DNA from: Dryas octopetala
Lineage: Eukaryota; Streptophyta; Magnoliopsida; Rosales; Rosaceae
Length of the DNA stretch: 64,000 nucleotides
Direction: 5' to 3'
NCBI GenBank assembly: GCA_963921425.1
Contig: OY992839.1
Span: forward strand, 4,466,501 to 4,530,500
The position numbers and the translations under genes are program-made. The notes below the pieces were generated by a model that did no database searches, was not told where the DNA came from, and was given only the letters and a program-made list of their open reading frames with translations. Below, piece after piece: positions 12,695 to 28,579 of this stretch (its first letter is position 1; each line of letters begins with the position of its first letter).

Positions 12695-15600
12695 ATGAGT
12701 GGAGCTGTGCTTGTGGCTGTTGCTGCTGCTGTTGGTAATTTATTGCAAGGATGGGACAACGCTACGATTGCAGGTAATCTACTCTTCCACTTCCTACTTA
12801 GAGGGTATTGATATCTTTATGTCTGTCTTTTTCAACATCGAAAGTTCTTTCTTTTAGATTGAGAGCAATAGCCGCTTTTTTAGCTGTGTTTTGTTTGCTA
12901 ATCAAATTTTCTTGATGGGTGGTCTAGCGAAGTTTACTTCATGGATTCATGAGTGGTCCACGATCCTCCTTTCGGATTTTCCTTTAAGTGCTACCATTTT
13001 GAGTTAAGCATATGTGATTGAGCTACCTAATTACTTTTTTGCTGCAGCGTCTGTTTTGTACATAAAGAGGGAATTCAAATTAGAAAGTGAACCAGCAGTG
13101 GAAGGGCTGATCGTGGCCATGTCACTTATAGGGGCAACTTTGATAACAACATGCTCCGGAGCCATAGCAGACTGGCTAGGCCGCCGTCCTATGCTTATAA
13201 TCTCTTCTGTCCTTTACTTTTTGAGTGGTATTGTAATGTTGTGGGCTCCCAATGTTTATATCCTTCTCTTGGCAAGGCTTTTAGATGGATTTGGAATTGG
13301 TTTGGCAGTTACCTTGGTCCCCCTTTATATATCTGAGACAGCCCCGCCTGAAATAAGGGGATCGTTAAATACCCTTCCGCAGTTCACTGGCTCTGGTGGA
13401 ATGTTCTTATCGTATTGCATGGTTTTTGGGATGTCGTTGACGGAATCACCAAGTTGGAGGTTGATGCTTGGGGTTCTTTCTATTCCTTCTCTTGTTTATC
13501 TTGCATTGACTGTATTTTTCTTGCCTGAGTCTCCAAGGTGGCTTGTGAGTAAGGGACGGATGCTTGAGGCCAAGAAAGTTTTACAGAGGCTGCGTGGCAG
13601 AGAAGATGTCTCTGGTTAGTCATTTTGTTCTGATTATCTTCGAAAAATTGGCTACTTCTGTTATACAGGGATTGATTTTATTTTTTATATTATTTGCATG
13701 GTGCTTTGGTGTTTAAGTGGGAGCTTACCTTGACATTCCTAGTGATAGGTTTCTGACCCATATTTCTATTGAGAAGGAACTTCAGCAATTCATTAAGGAT
13801 CAATAATTCAATATAGATAGTAAAGCTTCTAGAAGTAGATTGGAGTAGATTGGTGAAACAGCGATTTGTTTCAATTCAATTTTGGGTAATTAGAGTTGGT
13901 CATGTTTAAAAGCTACCTTTTCATTCTATGTTTAATGTGAAGCAAAATTCTTCTGCACATTGTTTTTAGCCCTAAATGAACCTGCCAGATAGTCCATGTT
14001 TGCATTTAGGATTGTTATGGTACCTGAAATTGCAGAATTCATTTGGTCTGTTCCAGGTGATTGGTTGGTTTTCTACCTTCAGTAAGATGTTTGTTAATCA
14101 AATCATGGCATAAATTGGGACAAGATAATGTTGAGGCGAACTGTAATTGCTGAAGTGTAAATAAATATTACCAAACATTTTTAGAGTAAGCATCTCTCTT
14201 TTTCTTACTTCAGGTTGCATCATTCTGCTGTGGGTAGCCATTTGTTAGGAGGTATGCACTAGTTGTAGGGAAACATGTGTTATTGCTATGATTTATTGTT
14301 TGGCTGCTTTTGGTTAACTGGATTATCTGATAAATCTAGTGAAATGCAAGGCTTTTTTCTTTCCCTTATAGGGGGAGAAAGAAAATTCAGTACTGCATGC
14401 TATTCGCTTAAGTAAAATAACTATTTGATTTACAATGCTGGATTATTTGAATGTTATTGATCCTTCTCAGATCAACAGGTGAGATGGCTTTACTTGTTGA
14501 GGGTCTTGGAGTTGGGGGTGAAACATCTTTCGAAGAGTACATAATTAGCCCAGACAATGACCTTGCTGATGACCATGATTTAGCCGAGAAGGATAAAATC
14601 AAATTATATGGGCCTGAACAAGGTCAATCCTGGATTGCCAGACCTGTGACCGGACAGAGCACTATTGGCCTTGTATCTCGGCATGGAAGCATGGCAAATC
14701 AAAGTGCACTTGTTGATCCTCTTGTCACTCTCTTTGGCAGTGTTCATGAGAAGTTCCCTGATACAGGAAGCATGCGGAGCATGCTTTTTCCACACTTTGG
14801 CAGCATGTTCAGTGTGGGAGGCAATCAGGCCAAACATGAAGAGTGGGATGAGGAGAGCCTTGCCAGAGAAGGTGATGACTATGCATCTGATGCAGCTGGT
14901 GGTGATTCTGATGACAATTTGCAGAGTCCATTGATCTCACGTCAGACAACGAGCATTGAAAAGGACATGACCCACCCGGCCAATGGAAGCCTTGCTAGCA
15001 TGAGACACGGCAGTCTCACTGGTGGAGACCCAACTAGTAGCACTGGGATTGGTGGTGGTTGGCAGCTGGCATGGAAATGGTCTGAAAAAGAAGGCCAGGA
15101 TGGAATTAAGGAAGGAGGATTTAAAAGAATTTATTTGCACCAAGAGGGTATCCCTGCATCTCGTCGTGGGTCTATTGTTTCAATTCCTGGTGGTGATGCA
15201 CTGCCAGATGGTGATTTTATCCAGGCTGCTGCTTTAGTGAGTCAACCGGCTCTTTATTCCAGGGATCTTATGCATCAGCATCCAGTTGGACCGGCAATGG
15301 TTCACCCAGCTGCAACTTCTGCAAAAGGGCCAACTTGGAGTGATCTTTTTGAACCTGGAGTCAAGCATGCTTTGGTAGTTGGGGTGGGACTTCAGATACT
15401 TCAGCAGGTATTAAATGGCATTTACTGAAAACGCTCTAGTATTTTGCTTGTTTTTAACCTCTACTACTCTTCTGCTTGTGATCTTTTATAAAAAACTCAC
15501 AACTTCATTCCATTACCATTGTCCTTTCTTATTTTGTGGCATGCAGTGTGGTGCCAGAATTTTAGTTCTGCTTTCACTCAAATATAACTCCATGCTAGTG

Positions 15601-16768
15601 TATTGAATCCTTAGTCAACATACTCTATTTTTGCTTCCTTTTGCCTTTTCATCTTGAGGTTTCAATGTTAAGTGTTTTGTGATATATTTTCAAACCATCA
15701 TTGCTATATTTAATTTATGCATTTTTGCACAAGTTTGACTATATTTCTCTTTTCTGTTTTTATATATTTTTATTTAATAGAGAATGTTCTTTGTGCTACC
15801 AAATATAGCATTCTCAAAATGAGACCATTATACGTAAGAGTTTACCTTGCACTCACCTTTTTACCAGACCATTCAAGCTTGTACCTCTAAGGATTTTTCT
15901 CTTCCATGCAGTTCTCTGGCATAAATGGGGTTCTCTACTACACACCTCAAATTCTTGAGCAAGCAGGTGTTGGAGTGCTTCTTTCAAACATGGGCATTAG
16001 TTCAGCTTCTGCCTCTCTGCTTATCAGTGGAGTAACAACCTTGTTGATGCTTCCTAGTATAGCTGTTGCCATGAGGCTCATGGATATCTCTGGCAGAAGG
16101 TAAATTACTTTCTTCTTGTTATATCTTGCCATCTTGGTTGAATGGCCAAACATATACTGTTTCGTAAAATTTAGTTCGAACTGGCATGTCGGTTTTCCTG
16201 ATTGATAAGTTTCAGGCCCTTGATTGTTTACATATATCGCTTTATAACAATATCTATAATTAACTTGCTGTGACTATCTTTTCATTCCTTAAGCATTTAC
16301 CCCCTCTCACATTCTTAATTCAGGACTTTGCTGCTCAGCACAATCCCTATCTTGATAGTATCTCTCACCATCCTAGTGCTTGGAAGTCTTGTGGATATGG
16401 GCAGTGTAGTGAATGCATCAATCTCGACTGTTAGCGTTGTTCTCTACTTCTGTTTGTTTGTTATGGGGTTCGGGCCAATCCCCAACATACTCTGTGCTGA
16501 AATCTTCCCCACCCGAGTTCGAGGCCTCTGCATTGCCATTTGCGCCCTTACGTTTTGGATTTGCGACATCATTGTCACTTACTCCCTTCCGGTGATGCTC
16601 AAATCTGTTGGGCTTGGTGGCGTTTTTGGCATGTACGCGATTGTGTGCGTCATGTCTTGGATATTTGTTTTCTTGAAAGTCCCAGAAACCAAGGGCATGC
16701 CCCTTGAAGTGATCACTGAGTTCTTCTCTGTTGGTGCAAAGCAGGCTGCAGCTGCCAAGAACAATTAA
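12695..16768 (+). CDS. TST2: Tonoplast monosaccharide transporter (TST2/TMT2-type monosaccharide-sensing protein)
   Basis: An MFS proton/sugar antiporter that loads glucose or sucrose into the vacuole. Five exons join in phase: 12695-12773, 13048-13614, 14479-15407, 15912-16099 and 16324-16768. All introns are GT-AG. The product is 735 aa, close to the 729-739 aa usual for the family. It starts MSGAVLVAVAAAVGNLLQGW, as TST proteins do. Visible motifs are DWLGRRP (res. 68-74), PESPRW (186-191) and PETKG (708-712), with six membrane segments either side of a very long acidic, Ser-rich cytosolic loop (about res. 216-505). That loop distinguishes TSTs from hexose carriers and is their phosphorylation target. 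It lies next to homoserine kinase in convergent orientation. The gene looks intact. TST2 rather than TST1 or TST3 is inferred from similarity and synteny. Confidence 0.95.
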
Positions 16769-17975
16769 CTTGGTCCTTGTTGGATGAAATTTTGATGGCC
16801 ACTGTACCTTCCTGGTTTTGCTTTGAATCTACTTTTTCGTTACTTGTTTGGAAATGGCACGGTCGATCCCTGTAGAAAGGATCATATATATTTTCTTAGT
16901 CTCTCTCATTGTTATACTTGATATAAACGAATTCAGAGATTTTGTGTAAAATATGCTCGGAAGTGAAATTGTGGAATGATTCATGGTATCCCAGCTAAGA
17001 TTACATCACTTCACTTTCACTGAAAGAAAATCAAGGAAAAAATAAGTTTCTGTGGCCTTTGTGGTTTAAAAAAGAAACAAGAAAAAGGAAAATGAAACAT
17101 TAAGCAGCTCAGAGGAATAGGCTTGAGTTTTCATTAGAACTTGGTTACAGAGACAGAATACACTACTACTGCTAGTGTTATGGTGAATACTGCATGTTCA
17201 GTTTGCTGACCATTTTATTTAATGTCAGACCGCGACGATCAAAAAGGGATATAAAACTAGCAAACTGACAAAACCAAATTTTAGCATCTACATTTTCTGT
17301 GGTAGAATTCACACATTCATAAACAAAGGCTGTACCATTACATACAAGTCTAATAACATCGACTTGTCTGGTTTGCAAATCCATGAGTTGAAAATCCACT
17401 TCATTTGTGACACTTCTTCATAACCGTATTGGCAGGACCGGATGGGCACTTAAGAGTGGCACTTTAATCACCCACCAATACAGTTCACATGGCATCTATG
17501 ACCACAGTAAAGGCTACACAAACTCAATCAAGCAGAGACTGCACATTTTCTGAATTTTGCATCAACTGTAGCATTATATAAGGACCCTATGGAACATAAT
17601 TTTGGGAAACAAGTCGGTAAACATTCAGCATTTAAAGACCAACTACCCTTTTACCCCATCCCCATGTCTGCAGATTAGCACTTTAACCACCAGAGTTCAA
17701 TTTGTTTCGCTTCACCAAATGTGAGTTCACACATCAAACATCCAACCAAAGCTGACACATTCAAAACTACTAGGCAAATGTGGGACAATGAATTTGAATT
17801 TGGTGCTCAAACAAAAACATTCATTGCAATTTTGCTGTGGGTAAAAAGGCTGCGCCAAAATACAAATCAGAAAAACACAAACACCTTATGCATTGTTTAC
17901 ATGCATGACGACTTATTTTTGATGCACCAACTAACCATCATTACCATATTCTGAGTACAAGTGCAAAGTTCAACT
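16769..17975. other. Convergent 3' flanks of sugar transporter and homoserine kinase
   Basis: Two genes point toward each other here, so this 1.2 kb should hold both 3' UTRs and terminators. I see no coding region, RNA gene or transposon end. Confidence 0.5.
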
Positions 17976-19073
17976 TCATCTGGGAATGGTCCCAACAAGC
18001 CTGGCACCAACCCTGTCAAGCCTATTCACAGTAGCCACCGCTTTCAAACTCCCATCCTTCAAAAACGCCGCCACCATTTGCTCCCCAATCTCCCTCCCTC
18101 TCTCCTCATTGTCTGTGACAGCAACAGCAGTCGGCCCGGCCCCACTAATCGTGCAGCCCAACGCTCCGGCCTCAATGGCGGCCTTCTTCACAGCGTCCAT
18201 GCCGGGAATCAAAGGCGCCCGCCGCGGCTCCACAATTTTATCCGATGACAAGGCCTTGCCAAGTCCCGCCAAGTCCCCTTGCAGCACCGCCGCCACCAGC
18301 GCCCCGGCCTGGCTGCAATTCCACACGTGGTGGGCCATCCCAATCTCCGCCGGCAGCGCCGCCCTCATTTTCTTAGTCGGGGCTTCGAATTCGGGACTCG
18401 CCAGCACAAAGAACAATTCTTTATCCACCGGGAACCTCAACCGAATCAATTCCAAAGGCTCGTAGCTCCGGACCAGAACAAACCCTCCCATTAACGCCGG
18501 CGCCACGTTGTCGGCGTGGTACCCGGAAACCTTCTCCTCCGATTTAAGCCCGGCGAGCACTAACTCCTCAACCCCGAGTTTCCCGCCAAAAATCTCGTTG
18601 ACGGCCACGGCGGCGGCGGCTGCGCTGGCCGCACTGGATCCCAGCCCACTTCCCAGTGGCAGGCCCTTTTCCAGAGAGAGGGAGAGGCCGACGGAGCGCA
18701 CGCCGAGCATCTTCATGACCTCGATGGCGGCGATGCCGGCGCAGTTCCAGATCGGATTCTTGCTGAGCTTCTTGGAATGGTTGCCGGAGATCTCGGAGAT
18801 GGAGATCTCTCCCGGGAGGACCTGCGGGTCGAGAGTGATGGAGACGAAGTCGCCGAGGCCGTCGACGGCGCAGCCCAGGAAGTCGAAGCCCGGGCCGAGG
18901 TTTGCCACGGTGGCGGGCGCGAAGGCCTTGACGGAGGTGTAGACGGGTTCGGGTTCGGTGCTGGTCAGTGAGGGTCTGGAGGGGAGGGAGAGGTTGCATC
19001 TCAACTGGGGTTTGGGCTTTGCAGATGGGATCGTCGTGAAGACTTTGAACGGAGATTGGTGGCAGATCGCCAT
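17976..19073 (-). CDS. HSK: Homoserine kinase, plastidial
   Basis: Phosphorylates homoserine with ATP to O-phosphohomoserine, the branch point to threonine and methionine, in plastids. A single uninterrupted exon encodes 365 aa, the family's usual plant length. Residues 1-45 are Ser/Pro/Thr-rich and low in acidic residues, as in a chloroplast transit peptide. The GHMP-kinase signatures are present: APATVANLGPGFDFLG (52-67), the ATP-binding loop LPLGSGLGSSAASAAA (138-153) and the C-terminal GCTISGAGPTAVA (306-318). The start sits in good context (CAACAATGGCG). Coding GC is markedly higher than in the neighbours, especially in third positions. A Mutator-like inverted-repeat element begins 163 bp upstream of the ATG and may affect its promoter. 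Confidence 0.97.
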   Translation of the reverse strand: MAICHQSPFKVFTTIPSAKPKPQLRCNLSLPSRPSLTSTEPEPVYTSVKAFAPATVANLGPGFDFLGCAVDGLGDFVSITLDPQVLPGEISISEISGNHSKKLSKNPIWNCAGIAAIEVMKMLGVRSVGLSLSLEKGLPLGSGLGSSAASAAAAAVAVNEIFGGKLGVEELVLAGLKSEEKVSGYHADNVAPALMGGFVLVRSYEPLELIRLRFPVDKELFFVLASPEFEAPTKKMRAALPAEIGMAHHVWNCSQAGALVAAVLQGDLAGLGKALSSDKIVEPRRAPLIPGMDAVKKAAIEAGALGCTISGAGPTAVAVTDNEERGREIGEQMVAAFLKDGSLKAVATVNRLDRVGARLVGTIPR

Positions 19074-19236
19074 TGTTGACAGACACTGTGAGTGAGTGAG
19101 TGGGTGAGTAGCTTGGGGTTTTAGGCTGTGGAAGTACGCTTTAGACTTTAGAGTGACGACAGGCTTGGGTTTTGAAGAAATTTCATGGGCCGGGTGGGCC
19201 GGGCCTAAACACTAGATAGTGGCGGCATAAACTCAT

Positions 19237-20532
19237 GAGCTTTTTTCATTTGTAATACTTAAACTTTGACCCTTGTCTCAATGTGATACATGAACTTTTA
19301 TTTGTCCTAATTAAATACTTAAATTTTTATTTTGTATCTAATAGGTATCAAGTAAATTTCTGTTAAAATTGTTAACAAAAGTTAAGGACAATATAGCCAC
19401 TTCATCTCTCCTCCATCGCCCCCCCTTCCCCCGCCCCTTCCTTTCTCTGCAGATTGTAGAAAAGTAAAAGAATAAAATAAAAAACTCAAACCTCTCTCCT
19501 CCTTGGACAACCCAGCCTCGCAACCTCTCCCCACCATCGACAACCTCTCTCTCAACCTACCTACCTTCCCTCTCACCACCATTTGCACTGGCCGGAGGCC
19601 TTCTCTTCCCCCTCCTTTTTTTTTTTCTTCTCTTTCTATCTTTCTATTTCTATCCCCCTCTCTTTATTCCTTTCTCATTTTGGATTTGCATTGGCCTCCC
19701 TCCCCCCTCCCCCCCACTGCATCGGCTAACCCCTTTATACAGGAATATAATTATCAGAGTTATTTACTCCCTTTCTTAAACTATTTTTTTTTTTTTTAGT
19801 TTTTTTAATTTTGGACTTAGAAGTTTAGAGAGTTATATACTCTTCGAAGCAACAACCACGACAATGTACTCAATCATTGTATGATGTCTGGTAAAGAAGA
19901 TGAGTCATTCACCCCCCAGGAATATTTGGGTTCATAGCATCAAGTTCAACAGTTCTGCCCCCCAAAGCTCCTCTTTCATGACATGTTCCCAATCCGATGA
20001 AGAGCTATCATGCCAAGCTGTAGGAAGCTGATTTGCAGGCCTGTGGATCCTGTGATGTTGTGTCCCTGGATCATCCTCAACGAAAAGACGGAATAGAGAG
20101 AGGGGGAGAGAAATAGAAGGATAGAAAGAGAAAAAAGAAAAAGAAAAAAAAAAGGGAGGGGGAAGAGAAGGCCTCCGGCCAGTGCAAATGGTGGTGAGAG
20201 GGAAGGTGGGTAGGTTGAGAGAGAGGTTGCCGATGGTGGAGAGAGGTTGGGGGGCTGGGTTGTCCAAGGAGGAGAGAGGTTTGAGTTTTTTATTTTATTT
20301 TATTTTTTTACTTTTCTACAATCTGCAGAGAAAGGAAGGGGCAGGGGGGCAATGGAGGAGAGATGAAGTGACTATATTGTTTCTAACTTTTGTTAACAAT
20401 TTTAACAGAAATTTACTTGGGTACCTATTAGATACAAAATAAAAGTTTAGGTACTCAATTGAGACAAATAAAAGTTCAAGTACCACATTGAGACAATGAT
20501 CAAAGTTTAGGTACTAAAAATGAAAAAAACCC
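19237..20532. mobile_element. Mutator-like long-inverted-repeat element with perfect 9-bp target duplication
   Basis: The ends are inverted repeats of about 440 bp (roughly 19237-19690 and 20090-20532). Both arms contain matching sequence, so the same peptide (MDNPA.QPL.TI.NLSLNLPTF) is read from the plus strand on the left and the minus strand on the right. The tips read GAGCTTTTTTCATT and, on the other strand, GGGTTTTTTTCATT. The 9-mer TAAACTCAT flanks both sides (19228-19236 and 20533-20541), the target-duplication length of Mutator-like elements. No transposase is encoded, so it is non-autonomous. The central 350-400 bp is unrelated to the arms and includes a coding-like stretch. It lies between homoserine kinase and the glutamate receptor. 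Confidence 0.88.
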
Positions 20533-20913
20533 TAAACTCATTTTTCAGTTTTCACTATCTCATGGAGTTAGTTATTAACTTATTATGACACATCCTTATT
20601 TTTCATTTTTATAGAAAACCCAAAACATGAAAAGGAAAAAGAAGATAAATCCATCTACTTTTTTTCACCTTCAAAGTTCCAAAACACTCATCAAGTAAAG
20701 ATTTAGTATAGTTATTAAATTGATTAACTAATATTTTTTTGGTCAAATGATATGATAAATTTTGTTAGTGACGACCGATATAAACAGACATAACCAAAAA
20801 AATTTTAATAAGTGAAAAAATTGGATGATTTTGCCCATGATATGTTTCACTTCTCACATCTCAACATCACATGCCACCAAGTGACATTCATAGATGGACT
20901 CAAATAATAATAT

Positions 20914-24577
<3,664 letters not shown>

Positions 24578-25993
24578 TGTGATACTACAGTGTTTCACAA
24601 AGTTTCTTCCTTGCCAAGTTTCTTATATTGGAATGAAATGAACCAGTAAAGTACGATAGTTTAGATCCGCAGCCACGCTCCTTTCCTCACTCCACTAGGG
24701 ACTGCCTTTGGCTCAAGCTATCAATAGCAATAGTGGAACCTCGCTCCGTCATCGGTTAAATCTCCTAGCAATAAGCAACGGGCTGTCGGCCTATGATCTG
24801 TACTCGTTACTGGCCACTTGGGCTCATCAAACAATAAAAGGTAGTTTACTTGCTTACTTGTTAAGGAAGTTTGAAGTACAAAAATTCCTGAGACATGGTA
24901 TCGCTCAATCAGCACTCCAGTCTTTCCCACCTCCGGTCATTGATTCGAGAACAAACAACCAGACCACCAGCACCTCCTGCCATGACTGACCTGCCTTCTT
25001 CACCAAAAAGGGTTTCATTACTTGAACAATGAACAATCAAATTAAATTTTAAAATCACACTAAAATTCACTTTCTATGTCAGAGTTAACTACAAGCAACT
25101 TGAAACTCAAAGTGAGAAAGGGTAGCATTTTAAATTAGGAACAAAACAGCTAGCACCACCATATCATTCAGAAATATGAAGAAAATCTTATTATGTTAAT
25201 AAAGTGGTGCAAAAGAGAAGAAATACCAATTCAAAGTTCAGACAGACAGAACCAAAGGCAATAAATTATCGAACTTTGAGGATTGCTCTACTTGAAACCC
25301 ATACGCAACAGACAGATAACTGGGCAAACCAAAAGCACAATCTGTCTCACTAAAGCAACATCTTGGATTTATAAGAAATGCCCACCAAGCTCAGCGCAAG
25401 AAAAAAGTGAAAATTCAGGTGGTTTCAGTGTCTCACAAGGAATAGACACTCACCTCAAACTTAGAGTGGGGACAGGGCAGAGGAGCCAGAGTAGCGCTGT
25501 TACTTTGAGGCACACAACCACCCCCATCCTAAAAAGCAGGGAAAGTATTTTAATAAGAGCTAGTGGCATTCAAAGACAGAAAAGGAAATAGAATTGAATA
25601 TTCAAATAAGCGAAAAAAAATAAATGTATACACTGACTAAAGTAAAGCTAGAGAGTCAAAACTCACAATAAATGAAGAATCCCATTAGAGCTGAGGGAAG
25701 GGTAGTTCCATTATTTAATTCTTATGATGAGAATACTTCAAACTAGGGAAATACAGCAACTTGGGCAAATGGTTTTCCACTTGGTCTTTGTGAAGGGGTA
25801 CAGGGTTTGCTTCTCTTTTGTATCAGTCACTCTTCAAAACAATGGCATGGTAGAATTCTTTGGAGATAAAGGGAGACAGTGATACGAGAGATACAAGGGT
25901 AGGCTATAGGCTATATGGAGCCTACTAATTGATAGGACTCATGAGGAAGAATTCTTACAAACAAAGGGTGTATACAATGCATCTCACACTATA

Positions 25994-26013
25994 TTAGGGT
26001 TTAGGGTTTAGGG
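25994..26013 (+). repeat. Interstitial telomere-like motif (about three TTTAGGG units)
   Basis: TTAGGG followed by two TTTAGGG units in direct array. Plant telomere repeats are TTTAGGG, and short arrays (telo-boxes, AAACCCTA on the other strand) are known promoter elements of translation-related genes. No gene start is evident within a few hundred bases, so this may be chance or a repair footprint. Confidence 0.6.
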
Positions 26014-26241
26014 ACGTTGTATACAATTTTTGTATGTAAGAAGTTCTCAATGAGAAGAGTTTTTTTGGGTGAAGGCCACATGAACATGAATGCAGTTGGG
26101 TGATGACAGTTTATGGGGCTTTTTGTGATGTTATTCTTTGGTTGATTCATAGATGATGATGGAATTGTTGGTGGTGATTAAAGATGAAAGATGTTAATGT
26201 GATTGGTTTGGAATTTGTTCCCCTGATTGGTTATCATGGCA

Positions 26242-26330
26242 GGGTGAAAAAAGAACATCTGAAGATGCTGTCTCTCTGGGTTCCTCTGACAAAAGTCCTC
26301 TAAACATGATGCCTGAAGTTTTACGATTAA
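26242..26330 (+). other. Isolated exon-like segment
   Basis: The segment is bounded by a plausible acceptor (ATGGCAG|GG) and donor (AAAG|GTATAA) and is open in one frame (GEKRTSEDAVSLGSSDKSPL..), with coding-like composition in an AT-rich setting. I do not recognise the protein and found no partner exons on either side. It may be a fragment of a lost gene, a captured exon, or chance. Confidence 0.25.
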
Positions 26331-27870
26331 AGGTATAATCAGACGAAGTCCATCAGTCTTAGCTTAAATGACATTTGGTGGGGCACATAAGGAGTTATAC
26401 ATACATTTGGTGGTAACGTTTCCTCATTCACCATAGGACTGCTGGCCAGCTTTTTTGGTTGGTCCTACTACTTAAGGTTTAGACACTACAACGAGAAAAA
26501 TTTATCTATAACGAGTGTATACACTTTATGTCTCTATTGTTACATGAAAGTTTTACTCCATTACAACAATATCAAAGAAGCAAAATAAGGTAAAATTGAT
26601 TTATGTGATTCTCACACAATTTCACATGCACGATTGCTCAACCCACACATGAAAATGTTAGCAACTACTAGATTCGATCCTAAAGTTTAAGCTGTTAGGA
26701 AATGAACCAATATGATACATCAAACTTGTTTAGTCCCATCTAATTTTATTTTTTATGCATAAGATCAATAGCCCAAAATCAGTGGCCCAAGTTTTGTGTA
26801 TGGATCATTTATGCATAGATGTTTATTCAATCAATTTAGTGAACATCCATTGTTTTCAAGGATTTAGCTGAAACATGATTCAATCATGTGTTTGCAAATT
26901 CTTTCCTGATGTGACACTGACTGACACTTTTATGGTTTGAAGAAAATATAATACAATTCAACCAAAAGGTCGATTTCTGAAAGGAATTAACTTATGGCAT
27001 GTTAGGCAAAAATCTGCTTGATTCTCAGAAGGATGCTTGAAAATATGTCCAATTTGCACAGATCTGCAGCTGCTCCAATGGTAACTCTGATATTCTGCAT
27101 AGTGTGATGTTAATTCAAACCAGCCAAGAGATGACTGGAAATGAATCATGGGGATGAATAAACCCCCTCAATTATGTTTTAAAAATGGCAAAAGAATGAG
27201 CCAATGAGCTTCAAGATATTCAGGCTGATGTTCCAATTCAATCGGTGCTGAAAACTTAGTTTTTATAGGGTGAATTCATTGATACATATCACAGGATTGC
27301 AGACCTTTCCAAATCCAAATTCTCCATCAAAAATCGTGTACCTCAGTCAAAAATCCTCTCCCCAGTTGAGAAGAGTAAAAACCCAAGTGAGCTGAAAATG
27401 CAAAGCACCCCTGGTATCATGAACACTGATCTCCAGCTTTCCGGATTCGAAAGATCCGAATGAGCAGATTTAGCAGCCTCAAGAAGCTTCCCAGTGAGAT
27501 CAACCCCAATTATGCCAGCCAAAGTACCAGCTGTATTAGACACTCCCATCACAATTCCTGCATATCTGGGAGCAATATCCATGTGATTCACTGCAAACCC
27601 AGCTCTCCCTAGTGCCAAGAAACCAAGGGCCACAGAAGAACAAATTATAGCCCCGCTGGAAGTTTTGAACCCGGGCAGTGCCATCAATGCAAGAGAAGCA
27701 ACTATGAACCCTACAGTGTTCAACAACTTCCTGGTTGTAGTCACAGACAAGAGCCTCTTTGTAATCCAGTGGTCTGCAAACACTCCACCAATGTTTGAGA
27801 ATATGAACATGTTAAGATAAGGCACCATCTTGTAAGTGCCCATTTCCTGAAGACTAAGCTGGAGGCCTTG

Positions 27871-27884
27871 TTGGAACTTGGAAG
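27871..27884. repeat. 7-bp tandem duplication causing a frameshift
   Basis: Two adjacent copies, TTGGAAC and TTGGAAG, lie in the anion-transporter reading frame. With one copy the minus strand would read Y-F-Q-Q-G-L-Q-L in frame with the conserved LSLQEMG. With two, the frame shifts and reaches TAG. This looks like a slippage or template-repair duplication. Confidence 0.8.
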
Positions 27885-28579
27885 TATGTTGGAAGCCAAT
27901 TCATCATCACATATAAAGCATAATGGAAAGTGAAATTGTTCACCACAATGGCCCAAACTGGAAAACTTTTAAAAATACTCGTCCATGGAATTTTGGCTGT
28001 TCCAATAGAATTTCCTTCATCTTCCACCTTGATCTTCTGATGACCTCCTTTGATTAGCAACATTACTTCCCCAAACCCATTACTAGTGGCTTTTGGAAGC
28101 TCAGATTGAGATGGGTCGCTAGCATAGTTCAACCAAAGCACTGACCATATAGTACCCAATGTTGCTTCAGCTAAAAACACATCTTGGGGGCTCCTCAACC
28201 TCACAAGGCTTGGAATCACAAGCATTCCTAGAGCTGCACCAAGGTACATCCCAGAAGTTGTGAGAGAAACAGATCTAGACCTCTCATTTGGTGGGACCCA
28301 TTGAGCAAGAACAGAGTGGATGGAGGGGAACATGAACCCCTGTGCCACACCAACAAGAAATCGAGCCAAAACCATCATCGTGACGCGATTAGGGTCTAGT
28401 GGGACAAAAGCATAAGTTAAAGACCATGACACAAAGGAGAGGAAGAGAACCCACCTCCCTCCTATTCTCTGAGCTGCAAATCCTCCAGGCACTTGTGAAC
28501 AGGCATACCCATAATAGAATGTGGAGAGTATAGTGCCTTTGCTTGATTGGGTTACCCCAGCAGCATCAGCTGCTGCAGT

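Larger units (their letters stand above)
24578..27342. other. Leader of the glutamate receptor and intergenic DNA
   Basis: The first few hundred bases are probably 5' UTR and promoter of the glutamate receptor; open frames there resemble no protein. Further right are a telomere-like motif cluster (25994-26013) and an isolated exon-like segment on the plus strand (26242-26330). From 26.4 to 27.3 kb I see nothing but probable 3' flank of the anion-transporter pseudogene. Confidence 0.45.

Noticed and set aside
17986-19086. Long open frames antisense or out of frame to homoserine kinase
   Set aside because: They are explained by the high GC of the real gene's third positions; none resembles a protein.
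19503-20267. Two similar Pro/Ser-rich 'proteins' on opposite strands
   Set aside because: They are translations of the two arms of one inverted-repeat transposon, not genes.
24578-24598. Longer N terminus for the glutamate receptor
   Set aside because: The extension begins at GTG, not ATG, and the ATG at 24577 directly precedes a good signal peptide.
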